A DNA stretch of 64,000 bases, from positions 20,963 through 84,962 of the forward strand of contig NZ_JAHCKK010000010.1 of the NCBI RefSeq assembly GCF_026125825.1. Reading direction: 5' to 3'. The position numbers were made by a program, and so were the translations under genes. The notes beneath the pieces were generated by a model. It did no database searches, was not told the DNA's origin, and saw nothing but the letters and a program-made list of their open reading frames with translations. Source of the DNA: Hydrogenophaga sp. (GTDB lineage: Bacteria; Pseudomonadota; Gammaproteobacteria; Burkholderiales; Burkholderiaceae_C). Every line of letters starts with the position of its first letter. Position 1 is the stretch's first letter. Of the stretch, positions 42,983 to 59,764 are shown piece after piece.

Positions 42983-44599
42983 TTATGGCATGGATGCGTT
43001 GGGCGCGTCAACCCTGGCCGCAGAAACTGGCAAATACCGGCCGCACAGGGCCTGGAAGGCCGCGAGTTCCGGGTCGCCAGACAACTCTTCGGCCAGGATG
43101 GCCGCCACGGCGGGCGCGAGGCGCGCGGCCTCGGCAGCGTCCAGGAACAGCACACGCCAGCGCCGGGCCAGCACGTCTTCCACGGTCTGTGCGTACTCGA
43201 AGCGGGCGGCGTAGCGCACCATGGCCTCGGTCAATCCGGCGCCCAGCAGGTTCCCCTGCCCCGGGCAGGCCACCACCTGCGGGGCCTCGGTCCCATACAG
43301 GTGGATGCCGGGTGGCGCATGCAGCGGCGTGACCGGGCTGGCGGTGGCCCCGGCACCCAGCAAAACGTGGGCCTCGCTCTGGCCGCCGGCGCGGTGCGGC
43401 AGCAGGCGGCTGGCGAAGCAGCGCTCCAGCACGTCCTCGGCCATGGCGCGGTAGGTGGTCCATTTGCCACCGGTGACGGTGACCAGGCCATTGGCATCCA
43501 CCACGATGGTGTGTTCGCGCGACAACACCTTGGTGCCGCCCTCGGCCGCTTCGGGTGCCGCCACCAGGGGCCTGAGGCCGACCCAGAGGCTGCGGATGTC
43601 TTCGCGGCGCACCGGCCGGCTCAGCGCCTGGCTGGCTTCGCTGAGGATGAACTCCAATTCTTCGGCAAAGGCGTCGGGCTCGCGCGGCAGGTCGCGGCGC
43701 GGCGTGTCGGTCGTGCCCAACACCAGCTTGCCCAGCCAGGGCACGGCGAACAGCACCCGGCCGTCCCGGGTCTTGGGCACCAGCAGGGCATGGCCGCCGG
43801 GCAGGAAATCGCGGTCCACCACCACGTGCACCCCCTGGCTGGGGCTCACCATGTGCGAGGGCGCGCCGCCCTGGCTCGCCGCTGGCTGGGTGCGGTCCCG
43901 CAGGGCGTCCACCCAGACCCCGGTGGCATTGACCACGCAACGGGCCTGCAAGGGAAACGCCGTGGCGCTGCGGCGGTCGGTCACGTCCAGCACGGACATC
44001 GCCTGGTCGGCGCCCTGGACCTGTCGCACCGCCGTGACCTCGGCGTAGTTCAGCACGCGGGCACCCGCAGCCTCTGCGCTGCGCGCGAGCGCAAGCGCCA
44101 GGCGGGCGTCGTCGAACTGGCCATCCCAGTACTTCACCCCGCCCCGCAGACCGCCAGGCTTGACACCGGGCAGGGCCTGCAATGCCTGTTCGCGGTTGAG
44201 GAATTCGGTGCGCCCCAGGCCCGCGCCGCCGGCCAGCAGGTCGTACAGCTTGAGGCCCAGGCCGTAGAAAGGCGTCTGCCACCACCGATAGGACGGCATG
44301 ACGAAGGGCAGCGGCTGCGCCAGGTGCGGCGCAATGCGCAACACCGTGGCACGCTCGGCCAGGGCTTCGCGCACCAGGGCCAGGTTGCCCTGGGCCAGGT
44401 AGCGCACGCCGCCGTGCAGCAGCTTGGTGGAACGCGATGAAGTTCCCCCGGCAAAGTCGTGCGACTCCAGCAGCACCACCGAAAAGCCCCGCAGCGCCGC
44501 ATCGAGCGCGACCCCCAGGCCGGTGGCCCCGCCACCGACCACCGCGAGGTCGTACACGCCATGGCGGGTGAGCGTTTCAAGCAGTTCTGCGCGTCTCAT
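42983..44599 (-). CDS. glpD: Glycerol-3-phosphate dehydrogenase (aerobic, FAD-dependent)
   Basis: Flavoprotein of 538 residues that oxidises glycerol 3-phosphate to dihydroxyacetone phosphate at the inner membrane and feeds ubiquinone. It has the FAD-binding motif VVGGGATGLGVALDAALRG near residue 20, then GTSSRSTKLLHGGVRYL, and a later VTGGKWTTYRAMAEDV. The ATG at 44599 is preferred over a GTG eight codons earlier. It is the last gene of the glycerol operon, 69 bp after the binding-protein gene, and is directly followed by the ribosomal run. It works with GlpK, encoded on the opposite strand. Confidence 0.95.
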   Translation of the reverse strand: MRRAELLETLTRHGVYDLAVVGGGATGLGVALDAALRGFSVVLLESHDFAGGTSSRSTKLLHGGVRYLAQGNLALVREALAERATVLRIAPHLAQPLPFVMPSYRWWQTPFYGLGLKLYDLLAGGAGLGRTEFLNREQALQALPGVKPGGLRGGVKYWDGQFDDARLALALARSAEAAGARVLNYAEVTAVRQVQGADQAMSVLDVTDRRSATAFPLQARCVVNATGVWVDALRDRTQPAASQGGAPSHMVSPSQGVHVVVDRDFLPGGHALLVPKTRDGRVLFAVPWLGKLVLGTTDTPRRDLPREPDAFAEELEFILSEASQALSRPVRREDIRSLWVGLRPLVAAPEAAEGGTKVLSREHTIVVDANGLVTVTGGKWTTYRAMAEDVLERCFASRLLPHRAGGQSEAHVLLGAGATASPVTPLHAPPGIHLYGTEAPQVVACPGQGNLLGAGLTEAMVRYAARFEYAQTVEDVLARRWRVLFLDAAEAARLAPAVAAILAEELSGDPELAAFQALCGRYLPVSAARVDAPNASMP

Positions 44600-44668
44600 G
44601 GGGGAGTGAATGGTCCCCCGCACCCAGGCGGCGCGGAGGACGGTTGCTACAAAAGCCGATGCATCACA

Positions 44669-46402
<1,734 letters not shown>

Positions 46403-46422
46403 GTCGTCTCCTCTAGCGGTGC

Positions 46423-46461
46423 GCTTCCCCGGTTGGTGAGAGATCTCGGCCCCGGGGAAGC
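46423..46461 (-). promoter_or_regulatory. Stem-loop upstream of the glycerol-binding-protein gene
   Basis: GCTTCCCCGG (46423-46432) and CCGGGGAAGC (46452-46461) form a perfect 10-bp stem around 19 nt, in the 94-bp gap between the DUF2160 gene and glpV. There is no T-tract on the minus strand. It is probably an RNA processing or stability element that allows higher levels of binding protein than of the permeases. Confidence 0.6.
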
Positions 46462-46496
46462 ATTGGGCCGAATCCATATGGAAAGAAGCAGCGCGG

Positions 46497-46805
46497 TCAG
46501 CCCTTGCGCATCACCAGCAGCAGCCAGCCCATGGACAGCACGAAGGCGATCCAGATGCTGGGCTCCTGCTCCAGGGAGAACCACTGGGCCAACCAGCCTG
46601 CCAGGCCAATGAAGGCCAGGTTGATGTAGGCCGCGCCGAGCAGGCCGATGAACAGGCGGTCGCCGCGCGAGGTGACCATGGGCAGGAAGCCCTTGCGCTC
46701 GACGGTGGGCGCCTTGACCTCCCACAGCGTCATGCCCACGAGCATGAGCGCGATGCAGGTGAAGAACACGGCCACGGGTGTGGTCCAGACCATCCACTGA
46801 AACAT
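46497..46805 (-). CDS. DUF2160 small membrane protein of the glycerol transporter operon
   Basis: Protein of 102 residues with three hydrophobic helices (MFQWMVWTTPVAVFFTCIAL, then DRLFIGLLGAAYINLAFIGLAG, then IWIAFVLSMGWLLLVM) and the conserved loop LWEVKAPTVERKGFLPM. It matches DUF2160, found almost only between the permease and binding-protein genes of Glp-type glycerol ABC operons. Its role is unknown; an accessory subunit of the transporter is the simplest guess. The start MFQWM is 10 bp after glpQ. Confidence 0.85.
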   Translation of the reverse strand: MFQWMVWTTPVAVFFTCIALMLVGMTLWEVKAPTVERKGFLPMVTSRGDRLFIGLLGAAYINLAFIGLAGWLAQWFSLEQEPSIWIAFVLSMGWLLLVMRKG

Positions 46806-46815
46806 CTCGGTCTCC

Positions 46816-49586
<2,771 letters not shown>

Positions 49587-49587
<1 letters not shown>

Positions 49588-50663
49588 CAGCCGGCCCTCC
49601 CCACCCGCGCGGGCGCCCGCACCAGCGGGCCCTCGGCATCGAAGACGAAGAGCTGGTCCGGCCGCAGGTACAGCGTGATGGGGTCGCCCAGCGGGCAGTC
49701 GTGCACGCCGGTCAGCTGGGCCACCAGCTCGCCCACCGCCGCGTGCACGTGCACGAACGTGTCCGATCCGGCGATCTCGGCCAGCTCCACGCGCCCGGGC
49801 AGCGCCACGTCGCCGGGGCGCTGCACCACGCGAAGGCCACCGGCGCGCAGGCCGAGCGTGAGCCGCCCGGGCGCATCGGCCGGCAAGGCCAGGGGCCAGA
49901 CCTCGCCGCCGGCCACCCGCACGCCGCCGGCCACCGCATCGGCGGCCATGAGGTTCATCGGCGGGTCGCTGAAGGCGCGCGCCACGCGGATGCTCCGGGG
50001 CGCATGGAACACCTCGGCCGTGGGGCCGTACTGCAGCAGCTCGCCCGCGTCCATCACCGCCGTGTACCCCCCCAGCAGCAAGGCCTCGCCAGGTTCGGTG
50101 GTGGCGTAGACCACGGTGGCGTCGCTGGTGGCGAACAGCTGGGTCAGCTCCTCGCGCAGTTCCTCGCGCAACTTGTAATCCAGGTTCACCAGGGGTTCGT
50201 CGAACAGCATCAGCGGCGCCTGCTTGGCCAGGGCCCGCGCCAGCGCCACGCGCTGTTGCTGGCCACCCGAGAGTTCGGCCGGCAGGCGGTCCAGGAAGGG
50301 CTCGATGTGCAGGCGCGCGGCCAGCTCGCGCACCCGCCGGTCCACGTCGCGCTCGCCGCGCAGGCGCATGGGCGAGGCAATGTTCTGCGCCACCGTCATC
50401 GAGGGGTAGTTGACGAACTGCTGATAGACCATGGCCACGTTGCGCTGGCGCACCGGCACCCGGGTCACCTCCACGCCATCGGCCAGCACCCGGCCGGTGG
50501 TGGCCGTGTCCAACCCGGCCATCACGCGCATCAGGCTCGTCTTGCCGGCCTGGGTCGCGCCCAGCAGCACCGTCACCTCGCGCGGGGCCAGGCTCAGGCT
50601 CAGGGGGTAGAGGTGGGCGCTTGGCCCAACGGTCTTGCCCACGTGCTCCAGTGACAGCTGCAT
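49587..50663 (-). CDS. glpS: Glycerol ABC transporter ATPase GlpS-type
   Basis: ATPase of 358 residues paired with GlpT. Walker A is LLGATQAGKTSLM, where Ala-Thr-Gln replaces the usual Pro-Ser-Gly, while the signature LSGGQQQRVALARAL is intact; Walker B is LMLFDEPLVNLDYKL. The switch histidine region reads VVYATTEPGEAL, with Thr instead of His, so this site is likely impaired in hydrolysis and complements the other subunit. It is the first gene of the operon; its stop and the glpT start share one base (TGATG). Start MQLSLEHVG. Confidence 0.9.
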
Positions 50664-50829
50664 TCGGTCCCCGTGTGAAAAAACGCACACCCGAAAGCAG
50701 GCGGCGATTCGTTTCACCGATTATGTTGTTCGTTTATGTTCCTTTTTATTCGGTACTTACCCTGAGGAGCGCCTGAAAAGAATTCCGTTATGTTCGGGTG
50801 GCCTTGTGACCCCTCGACCCGCTGCACCG
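50664..50829. promoter_or_regulatory. Divergent glpS / glpR promoter with GlpR-like half sites
   Basis: AT-rich 166-bp region between glpS and glpR. It contains repeated copies of a TTATGTTCG-like half site: TTATGTTGTTCG (50721-50732), TTATGTTCC (50734-50742), TTTTATTCGG (50744-50753) and GTTATGTTCGGG (50787-50798). These resemble half of the GlpR operator known from enterics. Their cluster between both operons suggests joint repression without glycerol 3-phosphate. Confidence 0.65.
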
Positions 50830-51612
50830 ATGAACCTCAACCCCCGCCACACCCAGCTGCTTGACGAAGTGCGCGCCCACGGTCCCCAGACCATCGAAGC
50901 CCTGGCCGAGCGCTTTGGCGTCACGCTGCAGACCGTGCGACGCGACGTGCAGCGCCTGGCCGAGGCCGGCCTGCTCTCGCGTTTCCACGGTGGGGTGCGG
51001 CAGCCGGGATCGACCACCGAGAACATCGCCTACCGCCAGCGCCAGGCGATGCAGGCCGACGCCAAGACGCGCATCGCCCGCGCCGTGGCCCGGCGCGTGC
51101 CCAATGGCTGCTCCCTGATCATGAACATCGGCACCACCATCGAGGCCGTGGCGCGCGAGCTGCAGCACCACCGGGGCCTGCGCGTGATCACCAACAACCT
51201 GCACATCGCCTCGCTCATGAGCACCAACCCCGACTGCGAGGTGATCGTGGCCGGCGGCCTGGTGCGCGGCGCCGACCAGGGCATCGTGGGCGAGGCCACG
51301 GTGGACTTCATGCGCCAGTTCCGCGTCGACATCGGTCTGATCGGCATCAGCGGCATCGAGGCCGACGGCACGCTGCGAGACTTCGACTACCGCGAGGTGA
51401 AGGTGGCGCGCGCCATCGTCGAACAGTCGCGCGAGGTCTGGCTCGCCGCCGACCACAGCAAGTTCAACCGCCCCGCCATGGTCGAGCTCGCGCGGCTGGA
51501 CGACATTGACGTGGTCTTCACCGACCTGGCGCCGCCGCCGCCCTTCGACGAGCTGCTGGCCCAGGCCAACGTCGAGTGCGTGCGCGCCGGGGTCTCCACC
51601 GACAACGCCTGA
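50830..51612 (+). CDS. glpR: DeoR-family glycerol regulon repressor
   Basis: Regulator of 260 residues with an N-terminal DeoR HTH ([38 protein letters not shown]) and a C-terminal sugar-phosphate-sensing domain ([17 protein letters not shown], then [17 protein letters not shown]). In GlpR the effector is glycerol 3-phosphate. The start MNLNPRHTQ is the family start, although the frame is open back into the promoter. It is divergent from glpSTPQV and 32 bp before glpK. Confidence 0.92.
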   Translation: MNLNPRHTQLLDEVRAHGPQTIEALAERFGVTLQTVRRDVQRLAEAGLLSRFHGGVRQPGSTTENIAYRQRQAMQADAKTRIARAVARRVPNGCSLIMNIGTTIEAVARELQHHRGLRVITNNLHIASLMSTNPDCEVIVAGGLVRGADQGIVGEATVDFMRQFRVDIGLIGISGIEADGTLRDFDYREVKVARAIVEQSREVWLAADHSKFNRPAMVELARLDDIDVVFTDLAPPPPFDELLAQANVECVRAGVSTDNA

Positions 51613-51644
51613 CCGCCCCGCTTCTGCTCATCCGGAAAGACGCC

Positions 51645-53138
<1,494 letters not shown>

Positions 53139-53160
53139 TGCGACGCGCGACAATGGCGCG

Positions 53161-53991
<831 letters not shown>

Positions 53992-54044
53992 GCGTTGCCT
54001 TGTTTTCCTCGCTGCTCGAGCACGCGAGGTTCAAGGAACGAAAC

Positions 54045-54917
54045 TCATAGCATACCGAGCACCACCCCCGCGAACACCGTGAAGCCCAGCCAGTGGTTGA
54101 GCCGGAAGGCCTTGAAGCAGCCGTCGCGCGTGCGGTCCTTGATCAAGCTGAAGTGCCAGACCACCTGGGCCAGCGCCACCACCAGCATGGCGCCCCAGAC
54201 CCAGGGGTTCACCACCGCCCACAGCGCGACCGTCCAGATCGCCAGGAACACCAGATAGAAACCCGTGACAGCGGGCACATCGGCCCGGCCCAGCGTGATG
54301 GCCGAGGTCTTCATGCCGATGCGCAGGTCGTCGTCACGATCCACCATCGCGTACTCGGTGTCGTAGGCCAGCACCCAGAACAGGTTGCCCACCAGCAGCA
54401 CCCAGGCCAGCAGCGGCACCTGCGACTGCACCGCCGCGAACGCCATCGGCACACCGAAGCTGAAGGCCACGCCCAGCACCGCCTGCGGCATGGAGACATA
54501 CCGCTTCGCATAGGGGTAGATCAGCGTGATCGCCAGCGCGGCGAACGACATCAGCACCGTGAGCCCGTTGGTGGTGAGCACCAGCCCGAAGGCCACCAGC
54601 GCCAGCACGGCCCCCACCGCGAGCGCCTCGCGCGTGGAGACCTTGCCCGAGGTGACCGGGCGCTGCGCGGTGCGCTTGACGTGCTTGTCGAACTCGCGGT
54701 CGGCCACATCGTTCACACAGCAGCCCGCGCTGCGCATGAGGATGGTGCCGAGCACGAACACCACCAGCAGGTGCCAGCCCGGGAAACCGCCCGCCGCCAC
54801 CCACAGCGCGGCCAGCGAAGGCCAGAGCAACAGCAGCCAGCCCGCAGGCCGGTTCCAGCGGATCAGGTCGAGGTACAGCGAAAGGCGCGAAGGCGCGGGC
54901 GAGGTGGTGGCAACCAT
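54045..54917 (-). CDS. ubiA: 4-hydroxybenzoate polyprenyltransferase
   Basis: Inner-membrane prenyltransferase of 290 residues with about eight or nine helices. The two Asp-rich motifs that bind the polyprenyl diphosphate through magnesium are visible as [15 protein letters not shown] near residue 70 and [12 protein letters not shown] near 190. It attaches the isoprenoid tail in ubiquinone synthesis. The start MVATTSPAP leaves 10 bp after dps; an earlier start would overlap dps. Confidence 0.95.
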   Translation of the reverse strand: MVATTSPAPSRLSLYLDLIRWNRPAGWLLLLWPSLAALWVAAGGFPGWHLLVVFVLGTILMRSAGCCVNDVADREFDKHVKRTAQRPVTSGKVSTREALAVGAVLALVAFGLVLTTNGLTVLMSFAALAITLIYPYAKRYVSMPQAVLGVAFSFGVPMAFAAVQSQVPLLAWVLLVGNLFWVLAYDTEYAMVDRDDDLRIGMKTSAITLGRADVPAVTGFYLVFLAIWTVALWAVVNPWVWGAMLVVALAQVVWHFSLIKDRTRDGCFKAFRLNHWLGFTVFAGVVLGML

Positions 54918-54927
54918 GACAGGCGGA

Positions 54928-55431
54928 TCACTCCTCAAGAAGCGAACGCAGCATCCACGCGGTCTGCTCGTGCACCGTCAGGCGCTGGGTCAGCAGGTCG
55001 GCGGTGGGCTCGTCGCCCGCTTTCTCCACCACAGGAAACAGCTGGCGCGCCGTGCGCGCCACCGCCTCGTGGCCCTGCACCAGGATGCGCACCATCTCCA
55101 GCGCCTTGGGCGGCGTGGCCGGCGCATCGGGCACCGAGCTGAGCTTGCCGAACTGCGCGTAGCTGCCGGGCGCTGCGTGGCCCAGCGAGCGGATGCGCTC
55201 GGCCACGGGGTCGACCGCGTTCCACAGCTCGGTGTACTGGGTCATGAACATCGTGTGCAGCGAGGTGAACATCGGACCGGTCACGTTCCAGTGGAAGTTG
55301 TGCGTGGTCAGGTACAGCGTGTAGGTGTCGGCCAGCAGCTGGGACAGGCCCTTGGCAATGGCGGCTCGGTCCTTTTCGCCAATGCCGATGTTGATCGCGG
55401 GGGCGGTGACGGTGCCTCGGGGTTTGGCCAT
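54928..55431 (-). CDS. dps: DNA-protecting ferritin Dps
   Basis: Protein of 167 residues, a Dps-type ferritin that stores iron and guards DNA against peroxide. Ferroxidase ligands at the subunit interface are visible: His47 in THNFHWNV, His59 in TSLHTMF, Asp74 and Glu78 in [10 protein letters not shown]. It lies 39 bp after oxyR on the same strand, which fits peroxide control. The basic/flexible N-terminus is short. Confidence 0.95.
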   Translation of the reverse strand: MAKPRGTVTAPAINIGIGEKDRAAIAKGLSQLLADTYTLYLTTHNFHWNVTGPMFTSLHTMFMTQYTELWNAVDPVAERIRSLGHAAPGSYAQFGKLSSVPDAPATPPKALEMVRILVQGHEAVARTARQLFPVVEKAGDEPTADLLTQRLTVHEQTAWMLRSLLEE

Positions 55432-55470
55432 GGTGATCTCCTGGGGATGGTGGAAAGAAAAAAGGAAGGG

Positions 55471-56430
55471 TTACGACAGGCGCTTGACGCCCGGCAGCTC
55501 GCAGGCGTAGATGGCGTTGCGCAGCTCGGCGATGGCCTCGTAGCGCGTGAAGCTGCGCCGCCAGGCCAGCACCACGCGCCGCGTGGGCGCCTCGCCTTGA
55601 AACGGCAGGTAGCGCACGTAGGAAGAATCGCCGAAGTCCTGGCCCGGCGCGCTCGCACCGTCCAGGGCGGAAGACGGCACCGACAGGCGCGGCACCAGCG
55701 TCACACCCATGCCGGCGGCCACCATGTGCTTGATGGTCTCCAGCGACGAGCCCTCGAAACTCTTGCGGATGCCTTCGGCGTCGTTCGAGAAGCGCGCGAA
55801 CTCGGGGCAGACCTCCAGCACGTGGTCTCGGAAGCAATGGCCCGTGCCCAGCAGCAGCATGGTCTCGCGCTTGAGCTCTTCGTTGGTGATGCGTTCCTGC
55901 CTGGCCAGCGGGTGGGTGTGTGGCACGGCGGCCAGAAAGGGCTCGTCGTACAGCGGCGCGATGGCGAGGTTGGTGTCGGGAAAGGGCTCGGCCAGGATCG
56001 CGCAGTCGATCTCGCCCAGCCGCAGCTGTTCCAGCAGCTTGACGGTGAAATTCTCCTGCAGCATCAGCGGCATCTGCGGCGTGCGGTCGATGACGTGGCG
56101 CACCAGATCGGGCAGCAGATAGGGACCGATGGTGTAGATCACGCCCAGCCGCAGCGGCCCGGCCAGCGGGTCCTTGCCGCGCTTGGCGATCTCCTTGATG
56201 GCGGCGGCCTGCTCCAGCACGGTCTGCGCCTGGCGCACGATCTCCTCGCCCAGCGGCGTCACCGCGATCTCGGCGGCGTTGCGCTCGAAGATCTTGAGCT
56301 CGAGTTCCTCTTCCAGCTTCTTGATGGCCACCGACAGCGTGGGTTGCGACACGTAGCAGGCCTCAGCGGCCTTGCCAAAGTGCCTCTCCCTCGCCACGGC
56401 CACGATGTACTTGAGTTCGGTGAGCGTCAT
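55471..56430 (-). CDS. oxyR: Hydrogen peroxide-sensing regulator OxyR
   Basis: LysR-type regulator of 319 residues. The N-terminal HTH is YIVAVARERHFGKAAEACYVSQPTL. The redox cysteines are Cys199 and Cys208 in GTGHCFRDHVLEVC, the same numbers as in E. coli OxyR, so peroxide sensing by disulphide formation is expected. It lies between recG (55 bp upstream) and dps, and recG-oxyR linkage is common in Burkholderiales. Likely targets include dps next door and distant catalase genes. Confidence 0.95.
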   Translation of the reverse strand: MTLTELKYIVAVARERHFGKAAEACYVSQPTLSVAIKKLEEELELKIFERNAAEIAVTPLGEEIVRQAQTVLEQAAAIKEIAKRGKDPLAGPLRLGVIYTIGPYLLPDLVRHVIDRTPQMPLMLQENFTVKLLEQLRLGEIDCAILAEPFPDTNLAIAPLYDEPFLAAVPHTHPLARQERITNEELKRETMLLLGTGHCFRDHVLEVCPEFARFSNDAEGIRKSFEGSSLETIKHMVAAGMGVTLVPRLSVPSSALDGASAPGQDFGDSSYVRYLPFQGEAPTRRVVLAWRRSFTRYEAIAELRNAIYACELPGVKRLS

Positions 56431-56485
56431 GGGGTGCTATTTTGCGCCCGCGGCCCGCCGCGTGCAGGGCGCCTCATCCAATCAC

Positions 56486-58582
56486 TCAGGCTTTCAGGTA
56501 CTCGGCCTTGCCGCCCAGCCAGCGCGCGATGTGCTTTTCGGCCGCGGCCGGGTACTGCGCGAGCATCACGGGCGCGGCCTCGCGCGCCCAGTCGAGCAGG
56601 TGGCCGTCGGTGGCCAGGTCGGCGAAGCGCAGCAGCGGCGCGCCGGACTGGCGCGCGCCGAGGAACTCGCCTGGACCGCGGATCTCCAGGTCGCGGCGCG
56701 CGATCTCGAAGCCGTCGCTGGTGTCGGCCATGGCCTTGAGGCGCTCGCGCGCGGTCTCGCCCAGTCGACCGCCATCGGGTGGCGTGTACATCAGCACGCA
56801 GGCCGAGGCCGCCGCGCCGCGCCCCACGCGCCCGCGCAACTGGTGCAGCTGAGACAGACCGAAGCGCTCGGCGTGTTCGATCACCATCAGCGAGGCGTTG
56901 GGCACGTCCACGCCGACCTCGATCACGGTGGTGGAGACCAGCACGCCCATTTGCCCGCCGCTGAAGAGCGACATCACGGCCTTCTTCTCGGCCACCGGCA
57001 TGCGCGAGTGCAAGAGCCCGACCAGCACACCGGGCAGGGCCTGCGCCAGTTCGGCGTGCGTGGCCGTGGCGTTCGACAGGTCGATGGCCTCGCTTTCCTC
57101 GATCAGCGGGCAGACCCAGTACACCTGCCGCCCCTGCGCAAGCTGGCTGCGGATGCGCTCGATCACCTCGGCGCGGCGGCTGTCGGCCACCACTTTGGTC
57201 ACGATGGGCGTGCGCCCGGGCGGCAGCTCATCGATGGTCGAGACGTCGAGGTCGGCGTAGTAGCTCATCGCGAGCGTGCGCGGAATCGGCGTGGCCGTCA
57301 TCATCAGCAGGTGGGGCTCCTGCTCGGTGCCGTCCGCTGCCACGCCCACCTTGCTGCGCAGCGCCAGCCGCTGCGCCACGCCGAAGCGGTGCTGCTCGTC
57401 GATGATGGCCAGGGCAAGGTGCTTGAACACCACCTGATCCTGGATGACCGCGTGCGTGCCCACCACCAGCGCGGCCTCGCCGCTGGCGATCAGGGCCAGC
57501 ATCTCGCCGCGCTGCTTCTTCTTCTGGCTGCCTGTGAGCCAGGCCACGCGCTTGCCCAGCGGCGCGAGCAAGGGCTCCAGCCAGCCGATGAGCTTGGCAA
57601 AGTGCTGCTCGGCCAGGATTTCGGTGGGCGCCATCAGCGCGCACTGCCAGCCCGCGTCGATGGCGATCGCGGCGGCCAGCGCGGCCACCACCGTCTTGCC
57701 CGAACCCACGTCGCCCTGCAGCAGGCGGTGCATCGGCACCTGGCGCGTGAGGTCGCGCGCGATCTCCTCGCCCACACGCCGCTGCGCGGCGGTGAGCGCG
57801 AACGGCAGCGCGCCCAGCAACTGCTCGTGCAGGCCGCCCGGCGCCGCGCGCAGGGCCGGGGCGCGCAGGGCAGCGCGCTCCTGCTTGGCGGTGAACTGCG
57901 AGAGCTGCTGCGCCAGCAGCTCCTCGGCCTTGAGGCGCTGCCAGGCCGGGTGGCTGCGGTCTTCGAGCGCGTCGAGCGACACGTCCGGCCCCGGGTGGTG
58001 CAGGTACTGCAGCGCATCGCGCAGCGTCCAGGTGCCGCGCACCACGGCCTGCAGGCCGCCCAGCAGCGCGGGCGGCAGCGTCTCGCTCAGGTCGGCGCGC
58101 CTGAGGCCACTGGCGACGGCCTTGCGGAGGTAGGCCTGCGGCAGTTGCGCGCTGGTGGGGTAGACCGGCGTGAGCGCATCGGGCAGTTCGCCACCGGCGA
58201 GCTGGAATGCGGGGTGCACCATGCTCCAGCCCGCAAAGCCCCCGCGCAGCTCGCCGCGCGCGCGCACCCGCGCGCCCACGGCCAGCGTCTTCTGGTGCGC
58301 CGGGTAGAAGGTGAAGAAGCGCAGCGTGCAGGTGTCGGTGCCGTCGTCAAGCGTCACCAGCAGCTGGCGGCGCGGGCGAAAACTGATCTCGCTGTTCGTC
58401 ACGGTGCCCTCGATCTGCGCCAGCTGGCCATCGCGCGCGCCGCGCAGGCTCACGATGCGGGTCTCGTCCTCGTAGCGCAAGGGCAGGTGCAAGGCCAGGT
58501 CGATGTCGCGCACCAACCCGAGCTTGTGCAACGCCTTCTGAGGGGCAGACAGGGGCTTGCGGGCAGGGGTGGCGTCGGGCAT
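56486..58582 (-). CDS. recG: ATP-dependent DNA helicase RecG
   Basis: Helicase of 698 residues that remodels stalled replication forks. An N-terminal wedge/OB domain (about 40-220) is followed by two RecA-like domains with Walker [19 protein letters not shown] near residue 290, DEQH-box-like [13 protein letters not shown], and the later [39 protein letters not shown] motif set. Start [10 protein letters not shown] was chosen as the family start; a start 22 codons earlier is possible. Divergent from queA across a 71-bp gap. Confidence 0.96.
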   Translation of the reverse strand: MPDATPARKPLSAPQKALHKLGLVRDIDLALHLPLRYEDETRIVSLRGARDGQLAQIEGTVTNSEISFRPRRQLLVTLDDGTDTCTLRFFTFYPAHQKTLAVGARVRARGELRGGFAGWSMVHPAFQLAGGELPDALTPVYPTSAQLPQAYLRKAVASGLRRADLSETLPPALLGGLQAVVRGTWTLRDALQYLHHPGPDVSLDALEDRSHPAWQRLKAEELLAQQLSQFTAKQERAALRAPALRAAPGGLHEQLLGALPFALTAAQRRVGEEIARDLTRQVPMHRLLQGDVGSGKTVVAALAAAIAIDAGWQCALMAPTEILAEQHFAKLIGWLEPLLAPLGKRVAWLTGSQKKKQRGEMLALIASGEAALVVGTHAVIQDQVVFKHLALAIIDEQHRFGVAQRLALRSKVGVAADGTEQEPHLLMMTATPIPRTLAMSYYADLDVSTIDELPPGRTPIVTKVVADSRRAEVIERIRSQLAQGRQVYWVCPLIEESEAIDLSNATATHAELAQALPGVLVGLLHSRMPVAEKKAVMSLFSGGQMGVLVSTTVIEVGVDVPNASLMVIEHAERFGLSQLHQLRGRVGRGAAASACVLMYTPPDGGRLGETARERLKAMADTSDGFEIARRDLEIRGPGEFLGARQSGAPLLRFADLATDGHLLDWAREAAPVMLAQYPAAAEKHIARWLGGKAEYLKA

Positions 58583-58653
58583 GGGACAATTCTGCCCGGT
58601 TCCCATCCGCCTCCCTTTCACTTGGCACGGGCCTTGTTCGGCCCTCAAGCAGC

Positions 58654-59754
58654 ATGACCGCTTCTTCCGACACCGTCGCGCGCCCCTTCACCGTCGCCGA
58701 CTTTGACTTCCACCTCCCCCCCGAGCTGATCGCCCAGCACCCGGCGCCCGAGCGCAGCGCCTCGCGCCTGCTCGACGGCACCGGCCCCGCGCCAGTGGAC
58801 CGCGTGTTCCGGCATCTACCCGCCCTGCTGAACGACGGCGATCTGCTGGTGTTCAACGACACCGAGGTCGTCAAGGCGCGTCTCTTTGGCCAGAAGGCCA
58901 GCGGTGGTCAGCTGGAGATGCTGATCGAGCGCGTGCTGCTGCCCCACGAGGCCAGCGACGGCACGGCCCACGAGGTGGTGGCCCACCTGCGCGTGAGCAA
59001 GAAGCCCCAGCCCGGTGGCCGCCTGCACATGGCCGGCGGCCTGAGCGGCGGCGGGTTCGACGCGGTCTTTCTCGGCCGCTGGCCCGATGAGCAGGGCCAG
59101 CTGTTCCGCCTGCGCCTGCACGGCCCGGCCGGTGAAACACCCTATGAGCTGATGGCGCGCCACGGCCACGTGCCGCTGCCGCCGTACATCACCCACGCCG
59201 ACGAGGCCGACGACGAGCGCCGCTACCAGACGGTCTTCGCGCGCGTGCCCGGCGCGGTGGCCGCGCCCACCGCCGCGCTGCACTTCGACGAGGCGGTGCT
59301 GGCCGCGCTGCAAGCGCGCGGGGTGCGGCGCGCCAGCGTCACCCTGCACGTCGGCGCGGGCACCTTCGCGCCCATGAAGGCCGGGCGCATCGAAGACCAT
59401 GTGATGCACCACGAGCGCTACGCCATCCCGCCCGAGACGCTGCAGGCCATTGCCGAGTGCCGCGCGCGCGGCGGCCGTGTGGTCGCGGTGGGCACCACCA
59501 CCGTGCGCACGCTGGAGAGCTGGGCGCGCTCCGGCGAGACCCAGGGCGACACCAACATCTTCATCACGCCGGGCTTCGGCTTTCGCGTCGTGGACCTGAT
59601 GGTGACCAACTTCCACCTCCCGCAGTCCACGCTGATGATGCTGGTGAGCGCCTTCGCGGGTTACGACCACATCCGCGCGCTGTACGACCACGCCATTGCC
59701 GGGCGCTACCGATTCTTCAGCTACGGCGACGCCATGCTGCTGCGCCGCGCCTGA
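58654..59754 (+). CDS. queA: S-adenosylmethionine:tRNA ribosyltransferase-isomerase
   Basis: Enzyme of 366 residues in queuosine synthesis; it transfers the ribosyl part of SAM to preQ1 in tRNA, giving epoxyqueuosine. It has [24 protein letters not shown] at the start, [16 protein letters not shown] and [29 protein letters not shown], and ends in [10 protein letters not shown]. The partner tgt lies 1.3 kb downstream with one unrelated gene between. Confidence 0.97.
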   Translation: MTASSDTVARPFTVADFDFHLPPELIAQHPAPERSASRLLDGTGPAPVDRVFRHLPALLNDGDLLVFNDTEVVKARLFGQKASGGQLEMLIERVLLPHEASDGTAHEVVAHLRVSKKPQPGGRLHMAGGLSGGGFDAVFLGRWPDEQGQLFRLRLHGPAGETPYELMARHGHVPLPPYITHADEADDERRYQTVFARVPGAVAAPTAALHFDEAVLAALQARGVRRASVTLHVGAGTFAPMKAGRIEDHVMHHERYAIPPETLQAIAECRARGGRVVAVGTTTVRTLESWARSGETQGDTNIFITPGFGFRVVDLMVTNFHLPQSTLMMLVSAFAGYDHIRALYDHAIAGRYRFFSYGDAMLLRRA

Positions 59755-59764
59755 AGAGCCCGTC

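Noticed and set aside
54007-54029. CCTCG...CGAGG hairpin between proC and ubiA as a bidirectional terminator
   Set aside because: The inverted repeat is real, but there is no T-tract after it on either strand, so I did not call it a terminator.
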